DNA from: Antedon mediterranea
Lineage: Eukaryota > Echinodermata > Crinoidea > Comatulida > Antedonidae
Direction of reading: 5' to 3'
NCBI RefSeq assembly: GCF_964355755.1
Contig: NC_092672.1
Coordinates: 23,122,501 to 23,186,500 of the forward strand
Length of the DNA: 64,000 nucleotides
In this document: one piece after another, positions 41,101 to 44,876 of the stretch
How positions within the stretch are numbered: position 1 is the first letter of the stretch
Layout of the letters: every line of letters starts with the position of its first letter
Translations under genes and position numbers: made by a program
The notes under the pieces: generated by a model
Told to the model about the DNA's origin: nothing
What the model saw: the letters and a program-made list of their open reading frames with translations, nothing else
Database searches by the model: none

Positions 41101-44100
41101 TACAAAACACAAATTAAGTTTGTTTAAATTTGACTTAAACAATTGGTCTTATTTTGTGACAAGTTTCTCTTTCGGAAGTAATAGGGTGCTAATTTTAGTT
41201 GAGTACATAAATCACAGTGTCTATTTATTCGTTCCTGTACACGACATGTATTATTGTCCTGCGGTACGTACATTTGAAATCGCCAGTTTTTTAACGCTGA
41301 AATTATTATGTATTCGAGAACCATCTGTGGGCACGACCTAGATGGTACGCGAGCGAAGCGAGCGTACCATCTAGTCCACATAAGATAAAGAAAATCATCA
41401 AGGAAAGAATATAATATTTTGTTGTTTTGTTATACAATACATTTTCATTGTAGATTCTGTCAGATTTACAATTGTTAGGATGAGATATAAACGAGCATTA
41501 TAAATAATGTATTTCTAAAAATCATCATGTCTCAAGTTCAGCAAATTCTAAATAGAATTTAAACAAAAATCATAAAAGATGTGGTGGCTAGGTTTTTTTT
41601 TAAACGATTATACTAGAAATGGAAATATTTGTTTTTAAACAAAACTGTGTGAGCTATTATTTTAGGCCTTAATTATTATGTTATCTGAGATTAACAAAAG
41701 CATATAAGTATTAACTAACACTAATACACAAGCTAATTTTCCCACAAGCTGGCTTAAAAATCAAACTATTTAAAAAAAATTGATATGGTCTTCATTGCTA
41801 AGTAAATTTGGAAAAATGTTAGTATCTATATATAAATTTACGCAAGGGAAAAATTTGGTAAATCGCGCCTTACTTCTAGAATGTTTACTCGATGGTATAT
41901 AAAGTTGGTTCGTACTTTCGGTACTGATTTTAACCACCTGATTTAACCCTGTTTACTAATTTAAATTGAGTTAGATAATTAGTTACTGACAATTAAAACA
42001 AATTTAGGTTCAACGATTTGCCCCAAATAGGGAGTTTTCCAATCTGTCTAATGGAATTCCATCTTGAAAAATACCTGCACACAATAATATGAGGATGCTT
42101 GAAATTTACCTATCTCCTTCTATGATAATTGTTTTTAATAGGCTGAAAACCGATTGAACACTTCGAGTATAGCATCATAATGTTGAAGACAGGTCGATTT
42201 TCTTTAAAAAATACTATTTTATAGATTTAATACACGTTTATACAAATGTATTGATTTGCGATGAATGAAAGATTTCAATCTCTCAGTCTCCTAGTATAAG
42301 TATTTGGTTTAACACAAGTAGGTACATTTATGGGCCCTTCGAAGATAAACTTAAATCTTTAAATATAGTATTGCAATACGTACAATACTGTAAATACGTA
42401 TTAACCATTTTTCGGTGCCATTTTTATCGCAAATTTCTTACAGCGAGTGTGGGTACTGTTAGATATATAAACACAAAATATACAAAACCTTTGTATTAAT
42501 TAATTATTTATTATAATTATAAAAAATATAGTATATATATATAACGTAGTAATGATGTATCGTTACATGTACTTTACTATTTCAATCGACTATGACAGTG
42601 ACAGTTTTAACAAAGTATTAAATCGCAAATGTTCTACTCTAGAACTTTAAAATCTGTATTGAATGAATTGTAAGTGATACTGTTTTTGTTATTATGACTA
42701 ATATGTTTATTTTGCATAGATACAACAACTGCTACTCCTCTGTCTACAAGCTCATTAGAGACAGGTTAGTGGTTATTATTAGATCATGTATCATATGGAC
42801 AGTTTGTCTGAAAATACATGAATATACATAATAGCATAACATCTTGGTGTCATTAGCAGAATAGTTGATTTAATACTGGTATTCTTGATTATGACTAATG
42901 TATATGTTTATTTTGCATAGATGCACCTATTGCTGCTCCTTTGGCTGCAAGCTCATTAGGGACAGGTAAAGGTGAGTAACATTAGATAGGGCAGTGTTAC
43001 AACCATTTATGTAGTACCAGCTATAATAAAACTACTGCTAAGAAAGAAACATTAAAGATATCATATCATTTATTTCATTTGAACAAATACAAACATGAAA
43101 ACAGAACAAATGTAAATCAATGAGGCAGGATTACCTAAAATAACAGCCGAGAAGCCAAATAAGACATTCAAACATATTTAAAACATAATTAAAAACAAAT
43201 TTTTTGTAAGAAAGTTAAAATTGCTGTATATGAATGACAAGATAGTTTAAATTGTATGAAGTTAAATATATTACAGCAAAATCCACCACAGGTTAGCTAA
43301 TTCTTTAAAATAATCAAAGCCGAACAAATCAGAATGGAATCATGCTAATGTTTGTTCTAACTTTCAGAAACATCAAATTATCAACATTATTTTCTTTGAT
43401 ATTATTAATTTGAATACTATAATAACAATTTTCAAATAGTAGACAAAACTTTTCTACGTAGGAAAGGTGGTCACAATAATAACTAAACATCCTTGAAAAC
43501 AGATTGTGTGTATACTTCTAAAGACTGATCATTTGAAATATATTAAGTCAAACTAAATAATTTATGAATATGATGAAAACACTTTTATTTAATATTAATT
43601 TTAATTCCCTCGTCCAACCATCTTTCAATTTCTGTTCAATTATTTACAACTCACTCTCTGCTTCTCAAGCCTCCAGAATAGATCGGACCCATAACAAGTT
43701 CTTGCACTTTGTCGGCCCATCAGCCAACCTGCCTCCTATTGTTTCCCCGACATCTAGGAGAGCAAGACAGGATTTGCACTTCCTGTATAAATGTCTTACT
43801 TCTAGTTTGATTGTAATCTTGTTTCGTTGTTTTATTTTAATGTTCCTGTTTGTAATCTTCGTGGTAAACCCTTTCTTCTTGTTAAATTTTCTTGTGTCAA
43901 TGTTTGTAAAAATGGTATTTTCTGTAGACTCTCGTCATTGTACAATTCATGTCTTTTAAACAATAATTCTTTAGATATTTTTAACTGTAATTTTTCTCAA
44001 TTTAAATGTATTATTAATGAAATTATTTACATTTTCTTTTTTACATTTTTGTATATATTTATATTGGCTCATATTTTATAGTTTAGTTATTTTATTTTTT

Positions 44101-44876
44101 TACACTGTTGGTTTGAAATAAAGAATAAAGAAATTCAAAAGTTGAGGCCTTAAAATTATACAAAAAAATATGGAAACCGTCATCATTAATTGAAGTTTAG
44201 CTTCAAATTATTTTCCATATCAAGCCCAACTGTGTTAATATAGAGCCTGATTTATTCCTTTTCTCAATGCAACTAAACAAAAGGAAACAGGCCTATGATT
44301 AATATGGTGAATAGTATTCATTAAAAATAATTCTTTATTACAGAAACAAGTCCAAATTCACCTGAAGACAAGTTAAACAAGTTAAATTATGATCTCAGTG
44401 AAGTCTTTATGAAGAATACGAGAAAATTCTTATTTTTGAGATGTTGTCTCTTTGATGAAGTAGATTTACAAGTCCTTGGCAATAAAGATTACAAAGCAAA
44501 TGATTATTTTAATGAACTCGCTGATAAAGGAAAGATCAAACCAACCGACGTCAACCTTCTGCTTGAAGTGGCAACACTATCAGAAATTAAACATGCTAAA
44601 GATCTTGTAAAACAGTATATGAATGACAACAATGTACAAATTAGTAGTCAGCAGAAGTTGTCCCCATATAGAAAAAGATTGTGTAAGGCATTGGAACAGT
44701 TTAACCCAAGTGAGTTGAATAGAGTTACAGCTTGTTATCAATTGGAACAACCAACCATTTGGGATGTAACATTTTATTTAGAGAGCAAATCCAAATTGGT
44801 AGATGAATCAGAAAGAGAGAAGTTTGCTAAGCTGCTTGGACCAATCCCAAATAAAATAATGTGTAAGTCAATTTGA
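8079..44876 (+). CDS. Ankyrin-Roc-COR-DED-like protein gene (21 exons visible, 5' end missing)
   Basis: This is a gene-level entry; the exons are listed separately. Exons are 8079-8177, 16056-16160, 17727-17804, 23068-23178, 27482-27566, 29547-29712, 30161-30261, 30986-31042, 35064-35137, 35456-35545, 35658-35846, 36834-37076, 37268-37462, 37629-37790, 38001-38288, 38505-38585, 39094-39304, 39548-39577, 42720-42764, 42921-42971 and 44344-44876. All have GT/AG borders and compatible phases, summing to 2994 bases. Domains in order are ankyrin repeats, Roc GTPase, COR dimerisation domain, a Cys-rich module and a helical death-fold-like C-terminus. The family precedent is DAPK1 (ankyrin, Roc-COR, death domain); no kinase is visible. 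A cytosolic GTP-regulated scaffold in death or immune signalling is inference. The initiator exon was not found. The inclusion of 17727-17804 and the use of the last stop versus a donor at 44863 are the least certain points. Confidence 0.85.
8178..10274 (+). other. Intron, nothing recognised
   Basis: AT-rich intron of about 2.1 kb. I found no coding homology, no clear terminal repeats and no RNA gene. A moderately GC-richer patch at about 9300-9480 stands out in composition but matches nothing I know. Confidence 0.5.
10275..10463 (+). mobile_element. tRNA-derived SINE
   Basis: The head is tRNA-like. A 10-bp outer stem pairs AGTGAGTGAG (10275-10284) with CTCACTCACT (10349-10358). The A box is 'tggccgagcggttaag' (from 10285) and the B box 'ggttcgaggct' (10340-10350). 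The A box resembles tRNA-Leu/Ser. A tRNA-unrelated body ('ggttctggtggtagaacgag', then 'ctggg..ctctgggagacc') follows, and the element ends in a 'caattt' repeat tail at about 10444-10463. A functional tRNA is unlikely, because there is no proper anticodon arm and the stem is 10 bp. Transcription would be by Pol III from the internal boxes. Confidence 0.85.
10464..11684 (+). other. Intron with old internal repeats
   Basis: There is no gene here. The stretch 10600-10840 ('caaggttctatctt', 'cccaaaagtttgaga', 'catggcttcctgag', 'agtcacgtatccatgg') recurs at about 19690-20100. Two diverged copies of a roughly 150-bp block with 'atggataaa', 'ggataataacaa/ggataacaatga' and 'acaacaac/acaact' lie in tandem at about 11050-11210 and 11226-11360. 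I cannot classify them. Confidence 0.5.
11685..13160. repeat. Intronic duplicon, copy 2
   Basis: Sister of 1-1495, with the same order of landmarks and high identity broken by short indels. For example, 'catctgatgatg' style gaps occur near 12090, and a duplicated 'ctgaataccttatccaa' at about 12760 is single in copy 1. There is no exon. Its existence places a duplication of at least 1.5-3.8 kb with period near 10.6 kb, now separated by the Penelope-like element, the exon at 8079 and other sequence. Confidence 0.8.
13161..14100 (+). mobile_element. Second relic of the 23308-24829 Helitron-like family, split by a MITE
   Basis: It begins at an A/TCC junction ('tagttatccacaccttgacg') matching the 5' end of the element at 23308, then runs in parallel with 1496-1859. 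A TTAA MITE (13390-13936) interrupts it. The CTAG terminus with hairpin is not present, so the 3' end has been lost. Confidence 0.5.
13390..13936. mobile_element. TTAA MITE with perfect 16-bp terminal inverted repeats
   Basis: Ends are AGATGTATTGTCCCTT and its exact complement AAGGGACAATACATCT, flanked by TTAA at 13386-13389 and 13937-13940. The homologous position in copy 1 (about 1725) reads 'tatttaagtcatatcaagag' without the insert and gives the empty site. At 547 bp it is non-autonomous. The TTAA duplication suggests a Kolobok or piggyBac source. Its termini differ from the element at 1860-3425, so two TTAA families are present. Confidence 0.88.
14101..14440. repeat. Intronic segment present three times, copy 2
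   Basis: Matches 3426-3825 and 20220-20522. It joins directly to the larger duplicated unit that starts at about 14441. Confidence 0.7.
14441..17730 (+). repeat. Duplicated intron-exon unit A (carries two ankyrin exons)
   Basis: This unit aligns with 20523-26260. Landmarks shared in the same order include 'cccatggagtaatttataa', 'aaagacgggtgctgatgct', the exon at 16056 with its upstream 'aatcagtattttaaaacc', 'gcgcacagctcgaatctga', 'tagcgccctttatggtc', and the start of the exon at 17727. The sister unit is longer only because it carries two later insertions. The non-exonic parts (14441-16055, 16161-17726) hold no other gene. Confidence 0.85.
16056..16160 (+). CDS. Ankyrin repeat exon 2 (35 residues)
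   Basis: A phase 0-0, 105-base exon that begins DGDSPLHVHLARRYP, with TLEMVTCLINKGASV in the second helix region and ending TSQNK. The acceptor is 'cctctttccag' and the donor 'gtaatata'. It is two residues longer than the canonical 33. The duplicate at 23068 is four residues longer, so exon length has drifted between paralogous copies. Confidence 0.85.
17727..17804 (+). CDS. Ankyrin repeat exon 3, shortened (26 residues)
   Basis: The start is a normal ankyrin opening (NGNNPLHEYLIKNP, then EIVNCLIK) after the acceptor 'ttaccacag'. If read to the position of the usual donor (about 17830, 'actaaggtaata'), a one-base deletion puts a stop codon in frame. A donor-like 'gtactg' directly after the LIK codons would give a 78-base phase 0 exon that keeps the frame but loses the final turn of the repeat. 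Either the gene now uses this cryptic donor or the exon is skipped; skipping also preserves the frame. Confidence 0.5.
17805..18097 (+). other. Intron, remnants of the duplicated unit
   Basis: Contains the former 3' part of exon 3 (17805-17830) and AT-rich intron leading into another decayed copy of the region upstream of exon 2. Nothing else was recognised. Confidence 0.4.
18098..18147 (+). pseudogene. Dead ankyrin exon remnant
   Basis: The upstream sequence ('aatcagtatttttaaacctatgattatgatttctttcca') parallels that before exons 16056 and 23068. The end ('gcatcgcaaaataaggtaag') parallels their donors. The middle of the exon is deleted, leaving about 45 bases. The acceptor AG has become TG, so splicing in is unlikely. 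This is a third copy of the same exon and is no longer functional. Confidence 0.7.
18600..18960. repeat. AACGTT-rich repeat, probable MITE remnant
   Basis: The hexamer AACGTT, mostly as AAACGTTT-like words, occurs about ten times in 340 bases. It is rare elsewhere in the window. Dense short subterminal motifs like these are usual in non-autonomous DNA transposons. I could not identify reliable termini or a target duplication. Confidence 0.4.
18961..19240. repeat. GC-richer inserted block, possible retroelement 3' part
   Basis: This compact segment has much higher GC than its surroundings and ends in an A-rich, 'aattgaataaaattaaattaaattt' tail, which is typical of a short retroelement. No tRNA-like A/B boxes were seen. 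The 89-residue ORF within it has no recognisable domain. It is given as a candidate only. Confidence 0.3.
19241..20219. other. Intron with copies of neighbouring intron blocks
   Basis: 19290-19450 duplicates 17490-17690 ('agatagttaaacaaattattttatcacatg', 'ctgtgcctgccatcacagaaaacc'). 19690-20100 duplicates 10600-10840. There is no gene. These matches add a third and partial layer to the local duplications. Confidence 0.6.
20220..20522. repeat. Intronic segment present three times, copy 3
   Basis: Matches 3426-3825 and 14101-14440, and runs directly into duplicated unit B. It differs by small indels, for example 'aatcaatatcgaaatcacc' where the others have 'aatcaataatcacc'. Confidence 0.7.
21257..22160. 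mobile_element. Harbinger-like MITE with 3-bp target duplication
   Basis: Ends are GGGCCTGTTTCTGCTG and, as complement, GGGTCCGTTTCTGCTG. They are flanked by AAT on both sides (21254-21256, 22161-22163). Unit A at about 15166 gives the unoccupied site 'cttacaatgtttctatg'. A 3-bp duplication with a GGGCC(T)GTTT terminus fits PIF/Harbinger. Near both ends the words AATCGATTATT and AACCGATTA recur many times in both orientations and probably served as transposase-binding repeats. No transposase ORF is present in its 904 bp. Confidence 0.8.
23068..23178 (+). CDS. Ankyrin repeat exon 4 (37 residues)
   Basis: A phase 0-0, 111-base exon that starts AGNTPLHAHLARRYND, has EMVTCLINKGASV, and ends TSQNK. 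The acceptor is 'gacctctttgcag' and the donor 'gtaatata'. It is a duplicate of the exon at 16056; the second half of the repeat is nearly identical, while the first half has an ND insertion and substitutions. Both copies are open and splice-competent, so the protein likely carries both. Confidence 0.85.
23308..24829 (+). mobile_element. Non-autonomous Helitron-like element
   Basis: The 5' end is A/TCCGCTTGGTAGAGCGG. The 3' end is a 9-bp hairpin (AACTCGTCA at 24799-24807, loop GAG, TGACGAGTT at 24811-24819), then a short spacer and CTAG/T at 24829. Unit A at about 16270-16290 shows the empty A/T site within an AT-rich run. These are hallmark Helitron features: no target duplication, insertion between A and T, 5' TC, 3' hairpin plus CTRR. 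The 5' end also folds on itself (TTATCCGC...GCGGATAA) and shares GCGGATAACT with the 3' end. No Rep/helicase is encoded. Confidence 0.8.
24203..24602. repeat. 200-bp tandem duplication inside the Helitron-like element
   Basis: Two copies, 24203-24402 and 24403-24602, differ at only a few bases. They include 'atttaaatgtgcgtgcacta' and 'atgacgtcatcat' in each. The near-identity implies a recent event. Each copy carries a TGACGTCA (CRE/ATF-type palindrome), but I have no evidence that it is used. Confidence 0.9.
26259..26354 (+). pseudogene. Dead ankyrin exon (duplicate of exon 17727)
   Basis: Reading begins NGTPPLHECLIQSPKPTSEI and continues like an ankyrin repeat, then stops at TGA (26352-26354). 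The acceptor is destroyed: the duplicate at 17727 has 'ccacagaatgg' and this copy has 'ccacaatgg'. No GT donor follows. The coding part shows mild divergence only, so inactivation looks relatively recent. Confidence 0.75.
26545..26812. repeat. Degenerate short tandem repeat
   Basis: Diverged units built on 'ctcttgtaagtgaccacct' and 'ctcttaagggaccac' repeat roughly ten times with variable spacing of about 20-30 bases. It is a pyrimidine-rich minisatellite in the intron. The rest of 26355-27481 shows 'taggcctag' tracts but no gene. Confidence 0.7.
27163..27226. repeat. Short hairpin MITE-like inverted repeat
   Basis: Arms 'ggtgtataagacgcaccctt' (27163-27182) and, in complement, 'ggtgtataagtcgcactttt' (27207-27226) surround 24 bases. 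This is followed by 'gaaatatacggta'. 'Tataag(a/t)cgcac' termini are seen in short non-autonomous DNA transposons of many animals, but I could not define a target duplication. Confidence 0.45.
27482..27566 (+). CDS. Last ankyrin exon leading to the Roc domain
   Basis: An 85-base exon entered in phase 0 and left in phase 1. It begins EGKTPESVVE, as for a capping ankyrin repeat, and ends TVILNYFD. A run of four lysine codons (AAA) follows the first helix. The acceptor is 'tttgtttttag' and the donor is a perfect GTAAGT. It forms the C-cap of the ankyrin stack and the hinge to the GTPase. Confidence 0.8.
27567..29546 (+). other. Intron, one dispersed repeat
   Basis: About 2 kb with no gene. The block 29326-29440 ('gtgtttatccttaaaattt', 'caataaacatcagtgtgcca', 'gttcagtggttt') is repeated at 46146-46258 downstream of the gene, so it is a small dispersed element of unknown class. 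The rest shows nothing I recognise. Confidence 0.5.
29547..29712 (+). CDS. Roc GTPase exon with P-loop (G1)
   Basis: A 166-base exon, entry phase 1 and exit phase 2. It encodes a charged helix (VPAEIRARGKHAIKIYKEE), a short strand (NSRCMFLG) and the Walker A/G1 motif GKEGAGKTS, which binds the GTP phosphates. The helix just before the P-loop is the one seen in ankyrin-Roc-COR proteins of invertebrates. All G1 residues (G-x4-GKT/S) are intact. Confidence 0.9.
30161..30261 (+). CDS. Roc GTPase exon, switch 1 region
   Basis: Entry phase 2, exit phase 1. Encodes RFNSAEQSTDGIVTTTVFQ followed by a basic tail. The 'STDGI' with a following threonine is the Roc counterpart of the G2/switch 1 region. 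Two donors are possible in the same phase: GTGTAC at 30253 and the stronger GTGAGA at 30262. I chose the latter; the choice changes only three residues. Confidence 0.8.
30450..30873 (+). mobile_element. LINE 3' fragment, family 1
   Basis: A short reading frame with FLFKCLNSKVDC, FRVPVRK and FSRFNV matches, residue for residue in spacing, the fragment at 43594-44135 (FLYKCLTSSL, FNVPVCN, FSCVNV). Both end with 'tttacactgttgg' and an AATAAA-repeat tail, here 'gaataaataaataaat'. These are C-terminal ends of a non-LTR retrotransposon ORF2, 5'-truncated and dead. Confidence 0.65.
30986..31042 (+). CDS. Roc GTPase short exon between switch 1 and switch 2
   Basis: A 57-base exon (phases 1 to 1) that encodes KQIPSNALGEMVDKRLKE. 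Acceptor 'ctttgtatag', donor 'gtaggc'. No motif of its own, but its frame connects switch 1 to the DYAGQ exon 4 kb downstream, across the palindromic transposon. Confidence 0.7.
31871..33300 (-). pseudogene. Left-arm fragment of Academ-like transposase (XPG-like nuclease part)
   Basis: Minus-strand coding remnant in at least two frames. 33300-32767 reads PLTPVPLSLANADG, then a PIN/XPG N-part with VVDLMALI and VTDAYLPKSIKSVER. 32521-31871 holds the C-part with HAFTGNDYNSAF and an acidic tail ending SDLED. It corresponds to about residues 1055 to the C-terminus of the protein at 51685-55866. Frameshifts between the pieces and absence of the N-terminal two-thirds make it non-functional. Confidence 0.75.
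33340..34373 (+). pseudogene. Right-arm inverted copy of the same transposase fragment
   Basis: Plus-strand counterpart of the left arm. 33422-33616 and 33600-34373 are the same coding region in two frames separated by a frameshift near 33600. It shows EEADT (nuclease I-region) and HAFTGNEY, where the left arm keeps the aspartate of TGNDY. The D-x-D motif, SDTDV in the full-length relative, is here SGDIGI, so the second aspartate is lost. About 180 bp present in the left arm near 32870-33060 is missing from this arm. Confidence 0.75.
35064..35137 (+). CDS. Roc GTPase exon with switch 2 (G3)
   Basis: A 74-base exon, entry phase 1 and exit phase 0. Encodes KENVSDLTSIWDYAGQLDYY followed by THR. 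WDYAGQ is the G3 (DxxGQ) motif typical of Roc domains. The acceptor AG at 35062-35063 lies only 19 bases from the palindromic transposon end, so the insertion just missed this exon and its branch-point region is partly replaced. Donor GTATGT. Confidence 0.85.
35456..35545 (+). CDS. Roc GTPase exon (central strand)
   Basis: A 90-base phase 0-0 exon that encodes FFLTNTVSYCVAFNVMDNLD and a short charged tail. The hydrophobic strand SYCVAFNV corresponds to the core strand after switch 2 in Roc/Ras folds ('y.vVfd'). Acceptor 'tttctttccag', donor GTAAGT. Confidence 0.85.
35658..35846 (+). CDS. Roc GTPase exon with G4
   Basis: A 189-base phase 0-0 exon. Contains the LFWIRSIYEH helix and the strand PPICLVATHVDKL, in which THVDK is the Roc form of the guanine-specificity G4 motif (T/N-x-x-D). 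The end is acidic (EKEEE). Acceptor 'cattttag', donor GTAAAT. With the exons at 29547 and 35064 this completes the recognisable nucleotide-binding motifs. Confidence 0.9.
35847..36833 (+). other. Intron, nothing recognised
   Basis: About 1 kb of AT-rich sequence without coding signal or repeat structure visible to me, ending in the acceptor 'attaattgaag'. Confidence 0.5.
36834..37076 (+). CDS. Roc end and start of COR domain
   Basis: A 243-base phase 0-0 exon. The first part (MYKKMFDKMEGMPYAHHV) is the last Roc helix region. MVREVPVKWVNLQESL is the COR signature ('vP..W..l...l') that marks the start of the C-terminal-of-Roc domain used for dimerisation in Roco proteins. Donor GTAAAG. Confidence 0.88.
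37268..37462 (+). CDS. COR domain exon (winged-helix part)
   Basis: A 195-base phase 0-0 exon that encodes EISKEGLATAIEYMNDIGII and LKNTVITDLKMMIQMV. The pattern 'l..Al.ylhd.G.i.......l...vi.d..wl' is conserved in COR domains of LRRK/DAPK/MFHAS1 relatives. Acceptor 'ctgtattag', donor GTAGGT. Confidence 0.88.
37629..37790 (+). CDS. COR domain exon (helical part)
   Basis: A 162-base phase 0-0 exon with helices LWKRLDEEGMLEERLLRYLW and VFTEVMKTFGLLFEKLK. In the family this segment ('W..l...G.l....l..lw' and 'll.lm..f.l.') follows the wing and precedes the LVPS strand. Donor GTAAGT. Confidence 0.88.
37796..37905 (-). mobile_element. Short retroelement 3' end in intron
   Basis: On the minus strand this reads 'cttgatggcgttagcagcaa' followed by 'taaagaaattgaattgaattgaatt', a run typical of the 3' tail of LINE/SINE elements. 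It begins within six bases of the donor of the preceding exon. Only the tail end is visible. Confidence 0.4.
38001..38288 (+). CDS. COR domain exon (LVPSRM segment)
   Basis: A 288-base phase 0-0 exon. Contains VFLVPSRMKTEEE, the family's 'lvPs.l' landmark, then YLTPIDFLPNAVYNTLVVAF, matching the COR 'fLP.g.f..Lvva...' strand-helix, and a basic/acidic region. Donor GTTTGG is weak but the phase is preserved. Confidence 0.88.
38505..38585 (+). CDS. COR domain C-terminal exon
   Basis: An 81-base phase 0-0 exon that encodes LEITHLTEVDGNARGQMKEP and a short tail ending CIE. It continues the C-terminal COR subdomain. Acceptor 'cctcatcag', donor GTAAAG. The following intron (38586-39093) shows no feature. 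Confidence 0.8.
39094..39304 (+). CDS. Cys-rich module after COR
   Basis: A 211-base exon, entry phase 0 and exit phase 1. A helix (VLSYLMHQLETVL) is followed by YNLCVLCTACNP and later KCLKLD and SVKCGNE. The CxxCxxC cluster plus further cysteines suggest a small metal-binding module. It corresponds to the C-terminal part of many invertebrate ankyrin-Roc-COR proteins, but I know no assigned function. Donor GTTAGT. Confidence 0.82.
39548..39577 (+). CDS. Linker mini-exon 1 (30 bases)
   Basis: A 30-base phase 1-1 exon that encodes YGETISSVA. Acceptor 'tcccctgcag', donor GTTTGT. Very short, low-complexity linkers joined in the same phase are easily skipped or included; its status depends on transcripts. 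Confidence 0.6.
39640..39925. repeat. Minisatellite, about 41-43 bp unit, seven copies
   Basis: The unit 'atgataacatgaaactatca' plus 'gtatccacataagataaa' and an A-run of variable length repeats seven times. The last copy is split by a Helitron-like insertion at 39926, and its other half resumes at 41375 ('tccacataagataaag'). Differences are mostly A-run length and cat/cct. Confidence 0.9.
39926..41374 (+). mobile_element. Non-autonomous Helitron-like element inserted in the minisatellite
   Basis: Insertion falls between A (39925) and T (41375) of the minisatellite word 'cagtatccacataag'. The 5' end is TCTATATATAAATTTACG. The 3' end is a perfect 13-bp stem, CTAGATGGTACGC (41338-41350) with GCGTACCATCTAG (41362-41374), so the terminal CTAG is part of the stem. 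There is no target-site duplication and no ORF of note in 1449 bp. A second copy of its left part lies at 41825-42640. Confidence 0.8.
41825..42640 (+). repeat. Second copy of the 39926 Helitron-like element, 3'-truncated
   Basis: Starts A/TCTATATATAAATTTACG and follows copy 1 through 'tactcgatggtatataaagt', 'ggttcaacgatttgcccc' and 'gatgtatcgttacatg', with internal gaps. The hairpin/CTAG end is not found. A diverged fragment of the same sequence also sits inside copy 1 at about 40755-40835. Confidence 0.7.
42720..42764 (+). CDS. Linker mini-exon 2 (45 bases)
   Basis: A phase 1-1 exon that encodes TTTATPLSTSSLET, a Ser/Thr-rich flexible linker. Acceptor 'gtttattttgcatag', donor GTTAGT. It is a tandem duplicate of the next mini-exon, 201 bases downstream, with matching upstream intron sequence. 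Confidence 0.65.
42921..42971 (+). CDS. Linker mini-exon 3 (51 or 45 bases)
   Basis: A phase 1-1 exon that encodes APIAAPLAASSLGTGK. Donor GTGAGT at 42972 is strong. An upstream GTAAAG at 42966 would give exactly the length of the sister exon and the same phase. Both keep the frame to the last exon. Proline/alanine/serine composition indicates a disordered linker. Confidence 0.65.
43594..44135 (+). mobile_element. LINE 3' fragment, family 1, in intron
   Basis: ORF2 C-terminal remains of a non-LTR retrotransposon: QPSFNFCSIIYNSLSAS, ASRIDRTHNKFLHFV and LHFLYKCL in one frame, then FNVPVCNLRG and ISRLSSLYN-like residues in the next, so there is at least one frameshift near 43800. It ends 'tttacactgttggtttgaa' with an ATAAAG repeat tail. 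It belongs to the same family as 30450-30873. It is dead and lies between the linker exons and the last exon. Confidence 0.75.
44344..44876 (+). CDS. C-terminal exon with DED-like death-fold domain
   Basis: Entry phase 1; TGA at 44874-44876. The first ~95 residues look like a death-effector domain. LNYDLSEVFMKN forms helix 1, KFLFLRCCLFDEVDLQVL follows, then YFNELADKGKIKPTDVNLLL, the 'f..Le..G.l...nl.lL' pattern of DEDs. The last helix is KHAKDLVKQYM. The second half (PYRKRLCKALEQFNP, then VTFYLESKSKLVD and FAKLLG) is another helical block and could be a second, diverged death-fold. Homotypic interaction with death-pathway adaptors is inference. A consensus donor (GTAAGT at 44863) lies 11 bases before the stop, so an alternative longer C-terminus is possible. 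Confidence 0.78.

Noticed and set aside
41093-41381. Overlapping 82- and 85-residue ORFs on both strands.
   Set aside because: No domain; they lie inside the Helitron-like element and include its terminal hairpin.
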